From Candidatus Nitrotoga sp. AM1P (GTDB lineage: Bacteria; Pseudomonadota; Gammaproteobacteria; Burkholderiales; Gallionellaceae): a stretch of 64,000 nt of DNA. Position 1 is the first letter of the stretch, and each line of letters begins with the position of its first letter. The notes beneath the pieces were generated by a model. The model was not told the origin of the DNA and searched no databases. It saw nothing but the letters and a program-made list of their open reading frames with translations. The stretch is from NCBI RefSeq assembly GCF_013168275.1, contig NZ_AP019547.1:1984001-2048000 (forward strand), given 5' to 3'. Below are positions 56,300 to 64,000 of this stretch, in pieces. Made by a program: the position numbers and the translations under genes.

Positions 56300-57493
56300 T
56301 TACTTGCGCAAAAAAATCTGTAGCAAGTCATTCAAAAAGTGCCGCCCCAACTCGGTCGGAGCGATGCGCTGCAGGCCACGTTCAATCAGGCCGCGTTGCT
56401 CGGCCTGCTCCAGTTCACGGCGGATCAGCAGCAAAGACAAGCTAGTACGCTCGGCAAATAGCGCATCAGCAAAACCTTGATTCAAGCGCAGTGCATTCAT
56501 CATGAATTCAAATGGCAAATCCTCGCGCTTCACTGCATGTTCGGTCTGCACCGGCAAACCTTGCGCTACCTGTTGCAGATAGGCCTGCGGCTGTTTATAA
56601 CGCACCTGTCGCAGAATCCTGTCCGGGAAACTCAGCTTGCTGTGTGCGCCCGCACCGATGCCGAGGTAATCACCAAATTGCCAGTAATTCAAGTTATGGC
56701 GTGCCTGTTTTTTTGGCTGTGCGAAAGCCGAGGTTTCGTAATGTTGATAGCCGTGCAGGCTGAGTATTTGTTCAATATCCTGTTGCATGACGCTGCACAG
56801 ATCATCGTCCGGCAAGGCTGGCGGATAACGGTGAAAAAGTGTATTCGGTTCCAGCGTAAGGTTGTAGCAGGATAAATGTTGCGGCGCAAATTCCAGTGCA
56901 GCATGCACATCCTGTGCCGCTTCCGCCTGCGTTTGCTGCGGCAAGCCATACATTAAATCCAAATTAATGTTGGCAAAATTCTGTTGCGCGATTTCTACCG
57001 CCCGCCGCGCCTGGGGCGCATCGTGGATACGTCCCAGCGCCTTGAGGTGAGTATCATTGAAACTTTGAATACCGAGCGATAGCCGATTGACACCGGCATC
57101 ACGAAAACCCGCAAACTTGTCTGCCTCCACTGTGCCTGGATTGGCTTCCAGCGTAATTTCCGCGCCATGATCCAACGGCAACAACATGCGTACTGCGGAG
57201 AGAATTTGCTCCATGGCATGCGCAGAAAACAGGCTGGGCGTGCCCCCACCGATGAACACGGTGTACACTTTGCGCCCCCAGATTTGTGGCAATGCCAGCT
57301 CCAGATCGCGCACTAACGCCGCCACGTATTCCTGCTCTGGCAGAGCCCCGCGCGCCTCATGCGAATTAAAATCACAATAAGGGCATTTACGCACACACCA
57401 CGGAATATGGATATACAAAGACAACGGTGGTAAAGCCTTAAAACTGACCTCTTGCGTCGTGGAGTTGAGTGGGTGTACAAGCTGAATATTCAT
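56300..57493 (-). CDS. hemW: Radical SAM protein HemW
   Basis: 397 residues from ATG 57493; the frame runs back to 57553 but the extra part is not conserved-looking. The Fe-S cluster motif CVRKCPYCDF (Cys33, 37, 40) has Phe after the last Cys, typical of HemW rather than HemN. GGGTPSLF and LSLGIQSFND follow. A C-terminal HemN-like domain is present. HemW is a heme chaperone, not coproporphyrinogen oxidase. It follows rdgB in the same direction. Confidence 0.9.
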   Translation of the reverse strand: MNIQLVHPLNSTTQEVSFKALPPLSLYIHIPWCVRKCPYCDFNSHEARGALPEQEYVAALVRDLELALPQIWGRKVYTVFIGGGTPSLFSAHAMEQILSAVRMLLPLDHGAEITLEANPGTVEADKFAGFRDAGVNRLSLGIQSFNDTHLKALGRIHDAPQARRAVEIAQQNFANINLDLMYGLPQQTQAEAAQDVHAALEFAPQHLSCYNLTLEPNTLFHRYPPALPDDDLCSVMQQDIEQILSLHGYQHYETSAFAQPKKQARHNLNYWQFGDYLGIGAGAHSKLSFPDRILRQVRYKQPQAYLQQVAQGLPVQTEHAVKREDLPFEFMMNALRLNQGFADALFAERTSLSLLLIRRELEQAEQRGLIERGLQRIAPTELGRHFLNDLLQIFLRK

Positions 57494-57631
57494 GGGTACG
57501 TCGAGGAATACCATCAACAATATTTGGGGAAACGCGGACAAGCAGGCTGCCATTTGAAATGACGGGCGGGCGACTTTGCCTGCTGCTGCGCACGGCCGGA
57601 ATGCCGAGCGTTGTTTGTAATTCCGTTATTC

Positions 57632-58225
57632 TCAATACGCCGCTATTTGCAACCTTTGTAGCAGAATATGCAGTGCCTGTGCACGGTGGCTGATCTGCGC
57701 CTTCTCGTCGCGGCTCAATTCCGCACTCATCTTGTTAAGCTGCGGCAACCAGAACAACGGATCGTAACCAAATCCTCCTTCTCCGCGCATCTGCTGCGCA
57801 ATTTCGCCATGCCATTCGCCTTCCGCAATCAGCGGTTGCGGATCGTCGGCATGGCGCACCAGCACTAGCACGCAATAGTAATGCGCACGCCGGTCAACCG
57901 CGCCTTCCATCGCTCGCAACAATTTTTCATTGTTGCGCGAATCCGATTTCGGTTCGCCCGCATAACGCGCAGACTGCACACCCGGTGCACCGCCCAAAGC
58001 ATCTACGCATAGTCCGGAGTCATCCGCCAGGGCGGGCAGGCCACTAATACGACTGACATGACGCGCCTTGGCCAGAGCGTTCTCAAGGAAAGTGCAGTGA
58101 GGTTCTTCAGCCTCATCAATGCCCAATTGCGCTTGCGTCAGTATCTCGATGCTGAGAGAGGCAAGCGTTAACTGCAACTCGTGCAATTTACCCGGATTGT
58201 TGGAAGCAATAACCAGTTTGTGCAC
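57632..58225 (-). CDS. rdgB: dITP/XTP pyrophosphatase (RdgB/HAM1)
   Basis: 197 residues. KLVIASNNPGKLHEL is the N-terminal signature; ALADDSGLCVDALGGAPGVQSARYAG and GFGYDPLFWLP with SHRAQAL complete it. It hydrolyses non-canonical purine triphosphates. It lies 6 bp downstream of rph, a standard pairing. Confidence 0.96.
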   Translation of the reverse strand: MHKLVIASNNPGKLHELQLTLASLSIEILTQAQLGIDEAEEPHCTFLENALAKARHVSRISGLPALADDSGLCVDALGGAPGVQSARYAGEPKSDSRNNEKLLRAMEGAVDRRAHYYCVLVLVRHADDPQPLIAEGEWHGEIAQQMRGEGGFGYDPLFWLPQLNKMSAELSRDEKAQISHRAQALHILLQRLQIAAY

Positions 58226-58231
58226 AGTGCG

Positions 58232-58948
58232 TTACTTTCCCAGAGCCGCGCGCTGCATTTCAATTAATTGCGCGATACCGGATTGCGCCAAATTGAGCAT
58301 CGCATCCATCTCAATGCGACTAAAAGCATGGCCTTCTGCCGTTCCTTGCACCTCTACGAAATGCCCGGCATTGGTCATCACCACATTCATATCAGTATCA
58401 CATTCAGAATCTTCGGCGTAGTCAAGATCAAGCACCGGCATACCCTGATAAATACCCACCGAAATCGCAGCGACAAAATCACGTAATGGGTTTTCTTTAA
58501 TTAACCCTTTCTTGATCAATCCGCTCACTGCATCGTGCACAGCAACAAAAGCGCCGGTAATACTGGCAGTGCGTGTACCGCCATCGGCCTGAATTACATC
58601 GCAGTCCACCTGGATGGTGCGCTCACCCAATTTTTTCAAATCCACGACAGAGCGCAAACTGCGTCCGATCAGGCGCTGGATTTCCTGCGTGCGTCCAGAC
58701 TGTTTGCCTTTGGCTGCTTCGCGCCCCATGCGGCTACCGGTAGAGCGTGGCAGCATGCCATATTCCGCCGTAACCCACCCCTCACCAGAGCCCTTTTTAT
58801 GAGGCGGCACACGCTCCTCCACGCTAGCGGTACAAATCACTTTTGTGTCGCCGCATTCGATCAACACCGAACCTTCGGCATGCTTGATGTAATGACGCGT
58901 GATGACAATGGAACGGAGCTGATCGGATTGCCGCTGACTGGGACGCAT
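58232..58948 (-). CDS. rph: Ribonuclease PH
   Basis: 238 residues. [30 protein letters not shown] opens the protein (cited in part), and [25 protein letters not shown] is the phosphorolytic active-site region. It trims tRNA 3' ends. It is the first gene of rph-rdgB-hemW; its promoter lies in the 262-bp gap shared with yicC. Confidence 0.96.
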   Translation of the reverse strand: MRPSQRQSDQLRSIVITRHYIKHAEGSVLIECGDTKVICTASVEERVPPHKKGSGEGWVTAEYGMLPRSTGSRMGREAAKGKQSGRTQEIQRLIGRSLRSVVDLKKLGERTIQVDCDVIQADGGTRTASITGAFVAVHDAVSGLIKKGLIKENPLRDFVAAISVGIYQGMPVLDLDYAEDSECDTDMNVVMTNAGHFVEVQGTAEGHAFSRIEMDAMLNLAQSGIAQLIEMQRAALGK

Positions 58949-59210
58949 AAAAATAATCCAGAAAATGAAATGGCACGCATTATAGCTCGTGCCGCTAAGG
59001 TCATCAGAATTAGTCCACTACAATTGTTGCAGGCTAGTTTGGAATTTTATATAACAAAATTTACAATATCCAATCGTCATATAATGCACACACGACAGCC
59101 CAATTCATATTGTCCAGACAAAACTGTGGAACGATATAAATAAATCATGGTCTTGTTTAGTATTGGAATCGGGTTGAATAATCACCCAAACTTTGTTATC
59201 TGGAGCCCTA

Positions 59211-60077
59211 ATGATTTTTAGCATGACCGGCTTTGCTACTGCCGCAACAGAACTCGATACCGGATCGCTTGCAGTCGAACTGCGTGCGGTCAATCACCGT
59301 TACCTCGACCTCCAGTTACGTATGCCAGACGAGCTGCGCATGCTGGAGCCCATACTGCGCGAGACCCTTGCCGCGCAACTGACACGCGGTAAGGTGGAAT
59401 GCCGCATCGGTTTTTCCGCACGGCCCTCCGTACAACACCCGGCGCAGCTCAATCAGCCCCTGGTACGACAACTGGCCCAATGGAATGATGAGGTGCAGGC
59501 CATCCTGCCTGAAGCAGACGGTTTGAGCGTTGCCGATGTGTTGCACTGGAATGGCGTGCTGCAAAACGCGTCTATGCCTACCGACACGCTGCAAACCATA
59601 GTGCCCGAACTGCTGCATCAAGTACTGCGCGAATTTACCGCAGCACGCGGACGTGAAGGCGACAAGCTGCAAGAATTTTTGTTGCAGCGCATAGCGCAAA
59701 TCGAAACCTTATGCACCCTGGTCGCACCGCGCATTCCGACAGCAATTGCGGCGTATGAAGAAAAACTGGCCGCGCGTTTGCGTATAGCCCTGCAAACAGG
59801 TGATGATGAACGCCTGCGGCAGGAAATCACATTATTCGCCAGCAAGATTGATGTGGATGAAGAATTGTCGCGCCTGCAAACGCATCTGGTAGAAATGAAG
59901 CGAGTGCTGGTCCAAGGCGGAACAGTCGGCAAGCGGCTGGACTTTCTGATGCAGGAACTACACCGCGAGGCGAACACGCTAGGCTCAAAGTCCGTCGATG
60001 CAGAAGTATCGCGTGCGTCCATGGAAATGAAGCTATTGATTGAACAGATGCGTGAACAAATACAGAATTTGGAGTAA
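59211..60077 (+). CDS. yicC: YicC family endoribonuclease-like protein
   Basis: 288 residues from ATG 59211 (MIFSMTGFATA), with GGAG 5-6 nt upstream; the longer frame starts at an unlikely TTG at 59193. VELRAVNHRYLDLQLRMPDELRMLEP is the N-terminal domain and the C-terminal EANTLGSKSVDAEVSRASMEMKLLIEQMREQIQN (cited in part) is the DUF1732 end. YicC proteins are reported RNases in E. coli; the role here is inferred. It is divergent from rph. Confidence 0.92.
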   Translation: MIFSMTGFATAATELDTGSLAVELRAVNHRYLDLQLRMPDELRMLEPILRETLAAQLTRGKVECRIGFSARPSVQHPAQLNQPLVRQLAQWNDEVQAILPEADGLSVADVLHWNGVLQNASMPTDTLQTIVPELLHQVLREFTAARGREGDKLQEFLLQRIAQIETLCTLVAPRIPTAIAAYEEKLAARLRIALQTGDDERLRQEITLFASKIDVDEELSRLQTHLVEMKRVLVQGGTVGKRLDFLMQELHREANTLGSKSVDAEVSRASMEMKLLIEQMREQIQNLE

Positions 60078-60355
60078 CGTTTCATTCTGTCGCACGTCGG
60101 GTGATGTATTTATAACCCCTCGTTACTTGAACTGGGAAAATGAAGATAATGTACAACGTGAATAAAACGGTGTGTTAGTCAACTAAATTTGGGTGTGATG
60201 CAGATTTTTCCTTCAATTTAAACAATTAATTATCAAGTAAGCGCCAGTTTATACACCTTACAGGTGCCTTTGTCGGCATTTTTTGGGTGTGTACTTTACG
60301 TTAGGCTTTTTCATACCCAACCTTTTCGACATCCAAATCTATTGACAGGAACATT

Positions 60356-60625
60356 ATGCGCACCTTAATCATCACTCTCGGAGGCCTTGTGGTCTGGGCA
60401 GTGTGCCTTGGTATTGCAAAGTTTTTAGCCAATAGCAGTGCTACGTCAATCAATATTGCTACCACAGCATTTGGCACTATTTGGTTCTTGATTGCCGCTG
60501 CCAATATGTGGATGGGTGTGGCGCAGGCGGGCTACTCGATCAAGGAAGAACTACCCATTATCTTCCTACTGATCTTCTTGCTGCCGGTTACAGCAGCCAT
60601 CTTTGTGAAGTGGAAATTTTTTTGA
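60356..60625 (+). CDS. Small three-helix membrane protein
   Basis: 89 residues with three hydrophobic segments (about 3-24, 33-55, 67-85). It is mostly membrane with a short basic tail (VKWKFF). It ends 17 bp before the SDR gene, in the same direction, so the two are likely co-transcribed. Function unknown. The 278-bp region before it holds a small CACCT/AGGTG hairpin (60254-60266) and no gene. Confidence 0.75.
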   Translation: MRTLIITLGGLVVWAVCLGIAKFLANSSATSINIATTAFGTIWFLIAAANMWMGVAQAGYSIKEELPIIFLLIFLLPVTAAIFVKWKFF

Positions 60626-60642
60626 AAAAGGAGAAATCAAAC

Positions 60643-61398
60643 ATGAGCAAGCATTCATTGAGCGGCAAGGTAGTCATCGTTGGCGGCGGAGCCAAAAATC
60701 TCGGAGGTTTGATCAGTCGCACCTTCGCCGCAGATGGTGCCAAGATTATCGCCCACTACAACAGTGCAGCTACCAGGTCGGATGCCGACAAGACCGTGGC
60801 TGACATTAAAGCGGCAGGCGGCGACGCGATTGCGGTACAGGGGGACTTCACCAAGGTCGACGAGGTCGTGAAGGCATTTGCAGCGGCGAAGAAGCACTAC
60901 GGCAGCATAGACATCGCCATCAATACTGTAGGCAAAGTCCTCAAGAAGCCGTTCGCGGAAACCACTGAGGCGGAATATGACTCGATGGCTGCTATCAACT
61001 CCAAGGCCGCATATTTCTTCATGCAAGAGGCAGGCAAGCAGCTCAATGACGGGGGCAAGATCTGCACGATCGTGACATCGCTCCTCGCGGCTTACACCGG
61101 TCTCTACTCGACCTACGGCGGCATGAAGGCCCCGGTGGAACACTTCACCCGTGCTGCCTCAAAGGAGTTCGGTAGCCGCGGTATTTCCGTGACAGCAGTT
61201 GGCCCGGGTCCCATGGACACCCCGTTCTTTTACGGTCAAGAGACACCTGAGGCTGTGGCCTATCACAAGTCCGCCTCCGCACTGGGCGGCCTGACGAAGA
61301 TCGAGGACATCGTGCCTTTGATCAAGTTTCTCGTAACCGATGGCTGGTGGATCACTGGTCAGACCATCTTTGCCAACGGCGGCTACACCACGCGGTAG
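60643..61398 (+). CDS. Short-chain dehydrogenase/reductase
   Basis: 251 residues from ATG 60643 (AAAAGGAG 8 nt upstream); the longer frame back to 60481 overlaps the membrane-protein gene out of frame. The cofactor loop is VGGGAKNLGG (variant TGxxxGxG), the structural motif is INTVG, and the catalytic residues are the Ser of VTSLLA and the YGGMK (YxxxK). It is a classical SDR. The gene is visibly more GC-rich than its upstream flank. The substrate is unknown. Confidence 0.88.
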   Translation: MSKHSLSGKVVIVGGGAKNLGGLISRTFAADGAKIIAHYNSAATRSDADKTVADIKAAGGDAIAVQGDFTKVDEVVKAFAAAKKHYGSIDIAINTVGKVLKKPFAETTEAEYDSMAAINSKAAYFFMQEAGKQLNDGGKICTIVTSLLAAYTGLYSTYGGMKAPVEHFTRAASKEFGSRGISVTAVGPGPMDTPFFYGQETPEAVAYHKSASALGGLTKIEDIVPLIKFLVTDGWWITGQTIFANGGYTTR

Positions 61399-61478
61399 GC
61401 TGGAGCAAGAAGAGCCTAACAACCGGTTGCAGCCAAGTAGATACCGTCTTTATGGTCAGATTTTTCCACTTTCAAGCA

Positions 61479-61507
61479 CTTGAAAATTTATGTTCATGTC
61501 CACAGAT
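61479..61507 (+). promoter_or_regulatory. Sigma32-like promoter of the hsp20 pair
   Basis: CTTGAAA (61479-61485) exactly matches the -35 heat-shock box, and CCACAGAT (61500-61507) follows after 14 bp, partly matching CCCCATNT. It lies 50 bp upstream of the first hsp20 ATG. The -35 part is convincing, the -10 part is moderate. A TCAAG-CA-CTTGA inverted repeat overlaps the -35 box. Confidence 0.55.
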
Positions 61508-61556
61508 TGCGGGGTATGGCAACCCTGCCAGCATTTACCTGTTGAAAGGAGACATC

Positions 61557-61976
61557 ATGCATTATCGAGGTATTTTTCACCGCGATCTGTTCTCGGAACT
61601 GGAGCGGTTGCAGCGTGAGTTTGACGGCTCCCCCAGCATTCGCGGTGCGGCGCCAGGCTATCCGGCCATGAACGTTGGCACAACATCGAAGTCGGTTGAG
61701 GTCTCTGCCTTTGCGCCCGACATGACACCGGAGGAATTCGATGTGCAAGTCGAGAATGGCGTGCTGGCCATCAGTGGTGAGCGCAAAAACATAGTGCCGC
61801 CTGAGGGAGCGACCATACATATTGGCGAACATTTCTCCGGGCATTTCCGACGTGTCGTATCACTGCCGGACGACATCGAGCCGAATTCAACTACGGCCAG
61901 TTATCGCGATGGCGTGCTACACGTCTGCGTGGCGCGCAGGGAAGCGGCCCAATCGCGCCGGATTTCGGTTCAATGA
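61557..61976 (+). CDS. Small heat-shock protein, Hsp20 family (first copy)
   Basis: 139 residues from ATG 61557, with AAAGGAGA 6-8 nt upstream; the upstream part of the open frame overlaps the SDR gene end and is not coding. The alpha-crystallin domain spans about 45-135 (VEVSAFAPDMTPEEFDVQVENGVLAISGERK in part), ending GVLHVCVARRE. It is an ATP-independent holdase. It lies 15 bp before a second hsp20 gene, so the two form a small operon. Confidence 0.92.
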   Translation: MHYRGIFHRDLFSELERLQREFDGSPSIRGAAPGYPAMNVGTTSKSVEVSAFAPDMTPEEFDVQVENGVLAISGERKNIVPPEGATIHIGEHFSGHFRRVVSLPDDIEPNSTTASYRDGVLHVCVARREAAQSRRISVQ

Positions 61977-61991
61977 GAAAAGGAGAACACC

Positions 61992-62366
61992 ATGAACGAG
62001 AAAGTCATCAAGCGTGAAAATGCGAGTGAAGAGAGTGCAGCCATGCGCCCTGCAGTGAATGTAGTTGAAGATGCGACCGGCATCACACTGTATGCCGATC
62101 TACCTGGAGTGCTAAAAGAAAAGTTGTCCATCCATGTGGGAGGCGACAATCTGATTCTGGAAGGCGAGCTGGAAATAAATTCCCCGCCGAACATGGAGGC
62201 GATCCACGCTGAAGTCGATCTGTCGCGTTACCGCCGGGTATTCACCCTGTCGCGGGAACTGGATGGCGACAAGGTATCGGCAGGATTCCGACATGGCGTG
62301 CTGGAATTGCGCATTCAGAAGGCCGAGCATGCCCAGCCGCGCCGGATCGTAGTGCAGACTGCCTGA
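61992..62366 (+). CDS. Small heat-shock protein, Hsp20 family (second copy)
   Basis: 124 residues with AAAAGGAG ahead of ATG 61992. The alpha-crystallin domain starts near 20 (RPAVNVVEDATGITLYADLPGVLKEKLSIHV in part) and ends GVLELRIQKAEHAQPRRI. It is clearly a distinct paralogue, closer to the HspA/Spy class, and shares the final PRRI motif with the SRRI of the first copy. A perfect hairpin follows. Confidence 0.92.
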   Translation: MNEKVIKRENASEESAAMRPAVNVVEDATGITLYADLPGVLKEKLSIHVGGDNLILEGELEINSPPNMEAIHAEVDLSRYRRVFTLSRELDGDKVSAGFRHGVLELRIQKAEHAQPRRIVVQTA

Positions 62367-62373
62367 TCTCATC

Positions 62374-62404
62374 ATCCGGCAGTGGATTCACTCCACTGCC
62401 GGAT
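62374..62404 (+). terminator. Hairpin after the hsp20 pair
   Basis: ATCCGGCAGTGGA and TCCACTGCCGGAT pair over 13 bp with loop TTCAC. No U run follows (ATAGAT), so it may be a stabilising or terminator-like structure. Confidence 0.7.
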
Positions 62405-62439
62405 ATAGATAGGAGGTTCATCATGCAAATTGAAAGAAT

Positions 62440-62588
62440 TTAAGGGCACCTCTAAAAATTAAGAGTTCTAAACAAGACTAGGCGCGAATAAAAAATGTTG
62501 ACGCAGCATATAGTTGATATGTAAGGAAACATTTTTTGTGAGCAACAACGTATTGTGACGAAATCTGAATTTTTAGAGGTGCCCTTAA
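62440..62588. mobile_element. 149-bp MITE-like element with nested inverted repeats
   Basis: Terminal arms of 21 bp (beginning TTAAGGGCACCTCTAAAAAT) are perfectly inverted at 62440-62460 and 62568-62588. Inside, AAAAAATGTT and AACATTTTTT form a second pair, and CATAT-AGTTG-ATATG a third, so the whole element can fold into one long stem. There is no open frame. The ends carry TTAA, which could be a target duplication. Size and structure fit a non-autonomous transposon derivative (MITE); no transposase is in the window. A similar but incomplete end (TTTAGAGGTACCCTTTA) occurs near 50653. Confidence 0.75.
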
Positions 62589-62623
62589 GAGAACATGGGA
62601 GCTGCTAGCCCCTTTGATTTCCC

Positions 62624-64000
62624 TCACCCCAACGTCTTGAACACCACCTCCTGCACATCCTTGGACAAGCCTTTGGTTGCGGCGACTTTCTGCAACGCGG
62701 CCTGCATCTGCTGTTTCAGCGCGGGCTGGTATTTTTTCCAGTGATCCAGCGTGCGTACCAAACGTGCGGCCACCTGCGGATTGAGCTTGTTCAACGCGAT
62801 CACCTGTTCTGTCCAGAAGGCATAACCGCTGCCATCCGCTGCATGGAACTGTGACGGATTGCCGTTGCAAAAACTGGAGATCAGGCTGCGTGCGCGGTTG
62901 GGATTTTTCAGCGTGAACGCGGGATGGGTCATCAGCTTGCGCACCGCTGTTACATCGGTATGCATCGCGACCGCCTGCAGGCTGAACCATTTGTCCACCA
63001 CCAGCGCCTCGTTTTTGAAATCCCGATAGAAGTTTTTCAATGGCTGCTGTGCCGTCTTGCTGCCGGTATTCACCAGCGCCATCAGCGCGGCCAAGCGGTC
63101 GGTCATGTTGTCGGCTGCGTCGATCTGCGCGTGGGCCAGTTGCAACGTGGATTCATCTTGCCAGCCAAGCAGATAAGACAGGCACAGGTTTTTCAGCCCG
63201 CGCTTGCCGGCCGATCTGGCATCGGGGCTGTATTTGCCGGGTGTCAGGTTGGCTGCATAGACGGCGATGAAATCGGCCTTGAGTCTTGCAGAGATTGTCT
63301 TGCGCATGAACTGGCGCGCAGTGTGGATCGCCTGCGGGTCGATCACTTCGCACTGTTCGGCTAGCATCAGTTCCGAAGGCAGCGTCAGCACTACCTCACG
63401 GAAAGACGGATCAAGCGCCGTGTCGATGAGCGTGGTACGCAAGGCGTTGATGAACAACTCATCCAGCGTCAGCGCATCACCCGCCTGCACCTGTTTGATC
63501 AAACTCAATAGACGTTGCATCGCCAGGCGTTGCCCGGCCTCCCAACGGTTGAAAGCATCGCTGTCATGCGCCATCAGCTGCGCCAGCTCCTGGTCGGAAT
63601 AGTCATATTCCATCACCACCGGGGCAGAGAAGTTGCGCAGTAATGATGGCGTGGGTTTGGTGGTGACGCGGTTGAAGATGAACGTCTGTTTTGCCTGGGT
63701 CAGCTCCAGCACGCAGGAGGTGGCAGGTTTTGAAGATGCGGCACCCTCAAGAGTCAGCGCCATGTCGCGGCCCCGTGCATCGAGCAGGCCAACCACAACG
63801 GGGATATGGAAAGGCAGCGGCTTCTTTTGTCCGGCGACGGGCTTGCAACGCTGGCTGAGCGTCAATTTATAAGTCTGTTTGGCCGCGTCGTAGTGGCTTT
63901 GCACCTTGAGCTGCGGCGTGCCAGGCTGGCTATACCAGCGCTCGAACTGGGCGAGATCGCGCCCGCTGCTGTGTGCCATCGCCGCGCGGAAATCGTCGCA
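62624..64000 (-). CDS. pepN: Aminopeptidase N, C-terminal part; 5' end outside window
   Basis: The frame stays open to base 64000, giving 458 residues without the N-terminal start. FRAAMAHSSGRDLAQFERWYSQPGTPQL is the end of the catalytic domain (cited in part), followed by the PepN DUF3458 and C-terminal helical domain (VVMEYDYSDQELAQLMAHDSDAFNRWEA in part, LISSFCNGNPSQFH, YAFWTEQVIALNKLNPQVAARL). The zinc site HExxH is beyond the window. It removes N-terminal amino acids from peptides. The MITE-like element lies just past its stop. Confidence 0.94.
   Translation of the reverse strand, partial: CDDFRAAMAHSSGRDLAQFERWYSQPGTPQLKVQSHYDAAKQTYKLTLSQRCKPVAGQKKPLPFHIPVVVGLLDARGRDMALTLEGAASSKPATSCVLELTQAKQTFIFNRVTTKPTPSLLRNFSAPVVMEYDYSDQELAQLMAHDSDAFNRWEAGQRLAMQRLLSLIKQVQAGDALTLDELFINALRTTLIDTALDPSFREVVLTLPSELMLAEQCEVIDPQAIHTARQFMRKTISARLKADFIAVYAANLTPGKYSPDARSAGKRGLKNLCLSYLLGWQDESTLQLAHAQIDAADNMTDRLAALMALVNTGSKTAQQPLKNFYRDFKNEALVVDKWFSLQAVAMHTDVTAVRKLMTHPAFTLKNPNRARSLISSFCNGNPSQFHAADGSGYAFWTEQVIALNKLNPQVAARLVRTLDHWKKYQPALKQQMQAALQKVAATKGLSKDVQEVVFKTLG

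Overview
The window looks like a chromosomal segment of a chemolithoautotrophic betaproteobacterium of the Nitrosomonadales/Gallionellaceae type. The main reasons are a Calvin-cycle/glycolysis gene block, a Nitrosomonas-type ncgABC-nirK cluster, many c-type cytochromes and a betaproteobacterial type II secretion operon. The assignment is inference from gene content. No rRNA, RuBisCO, nitrite oxidoreductase or iron-oxidation marker lies here, so the energy metabolism cannot be fixed.

Layout. 0-4 kb: a flavodoxin/ferredoxin-type reductase cut by the window edge, an SDR protein, a 2OG-Fe(II) oxygenase-like protein, a DUF1840 protein and a secreted gamma-glutamylcyclotransferase-like protein. 4-10.6 kb: a Wzt/Wzm polysaccharide ABC exporter with a PpiC isomerase, then three exported proteins. 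One of these belongs to an unnamed secreted family that has a second copy at 52.8 kb. 10.9-22.6 kb: a type II secretion locus (gspD, C-like, M, L, then K, J, I, H, G, F, E) on the minus strand, split by an unusual 457-bp gap between gspL and gspK. 22.7-27.3 kb: a zinc-ribbon protein, prmA, accC, accB, aroQ and a PIN-domain toxin-antitoxin pair.

27.8-35.2 kb: transketolase, GAPDH, PGK, pyruvate kinase and class II FBP aldolase on the plus strand. Hairpins and palindromes between the genes suggest differential expression inside the cluster. 35.5-38.1 kb: a small hypothetical gene, PPK2, DoxX and the remains of an MFS transporter. 38.2-41.4 kb: a copper/heme operon in the order two-domain multicopper oxidase, diheme cytochrome, monoheme cytochrome, copper nitrite reductase. 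It sits behind a sigma70-like promoter covered by a 23-bp NsrR-type operator, which points to nitric-oxide-controlled denitrification or NO tolerance. 41.7-46 kb: further periplasmic redox genes (DsrE-like, Cu/Zn SOD, a modular tetraheme cytochrome, DUF1264, a monoheme cytochrome). 46.2-50.6 kb: a CusB/CusA metal efflux pair without an outer-membrane partner.

50.7-64 kb is mostly housekeeping: YdcF, a methyltransferase, the second secreted-family paralogue, tRNA-Gly(CCC), thiS-thiG-trmB, hemW-rdgB-rph, yicC, a membrane protein with an SDR, two small heat-shock proteins behind a sigma32-like promoter, a 149-bp MITE-like element with nested inverted repeats, and the C-terminal part of aminopeptidase N running off the window. 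I saw no CRISPR array, no transposase and no prophage.
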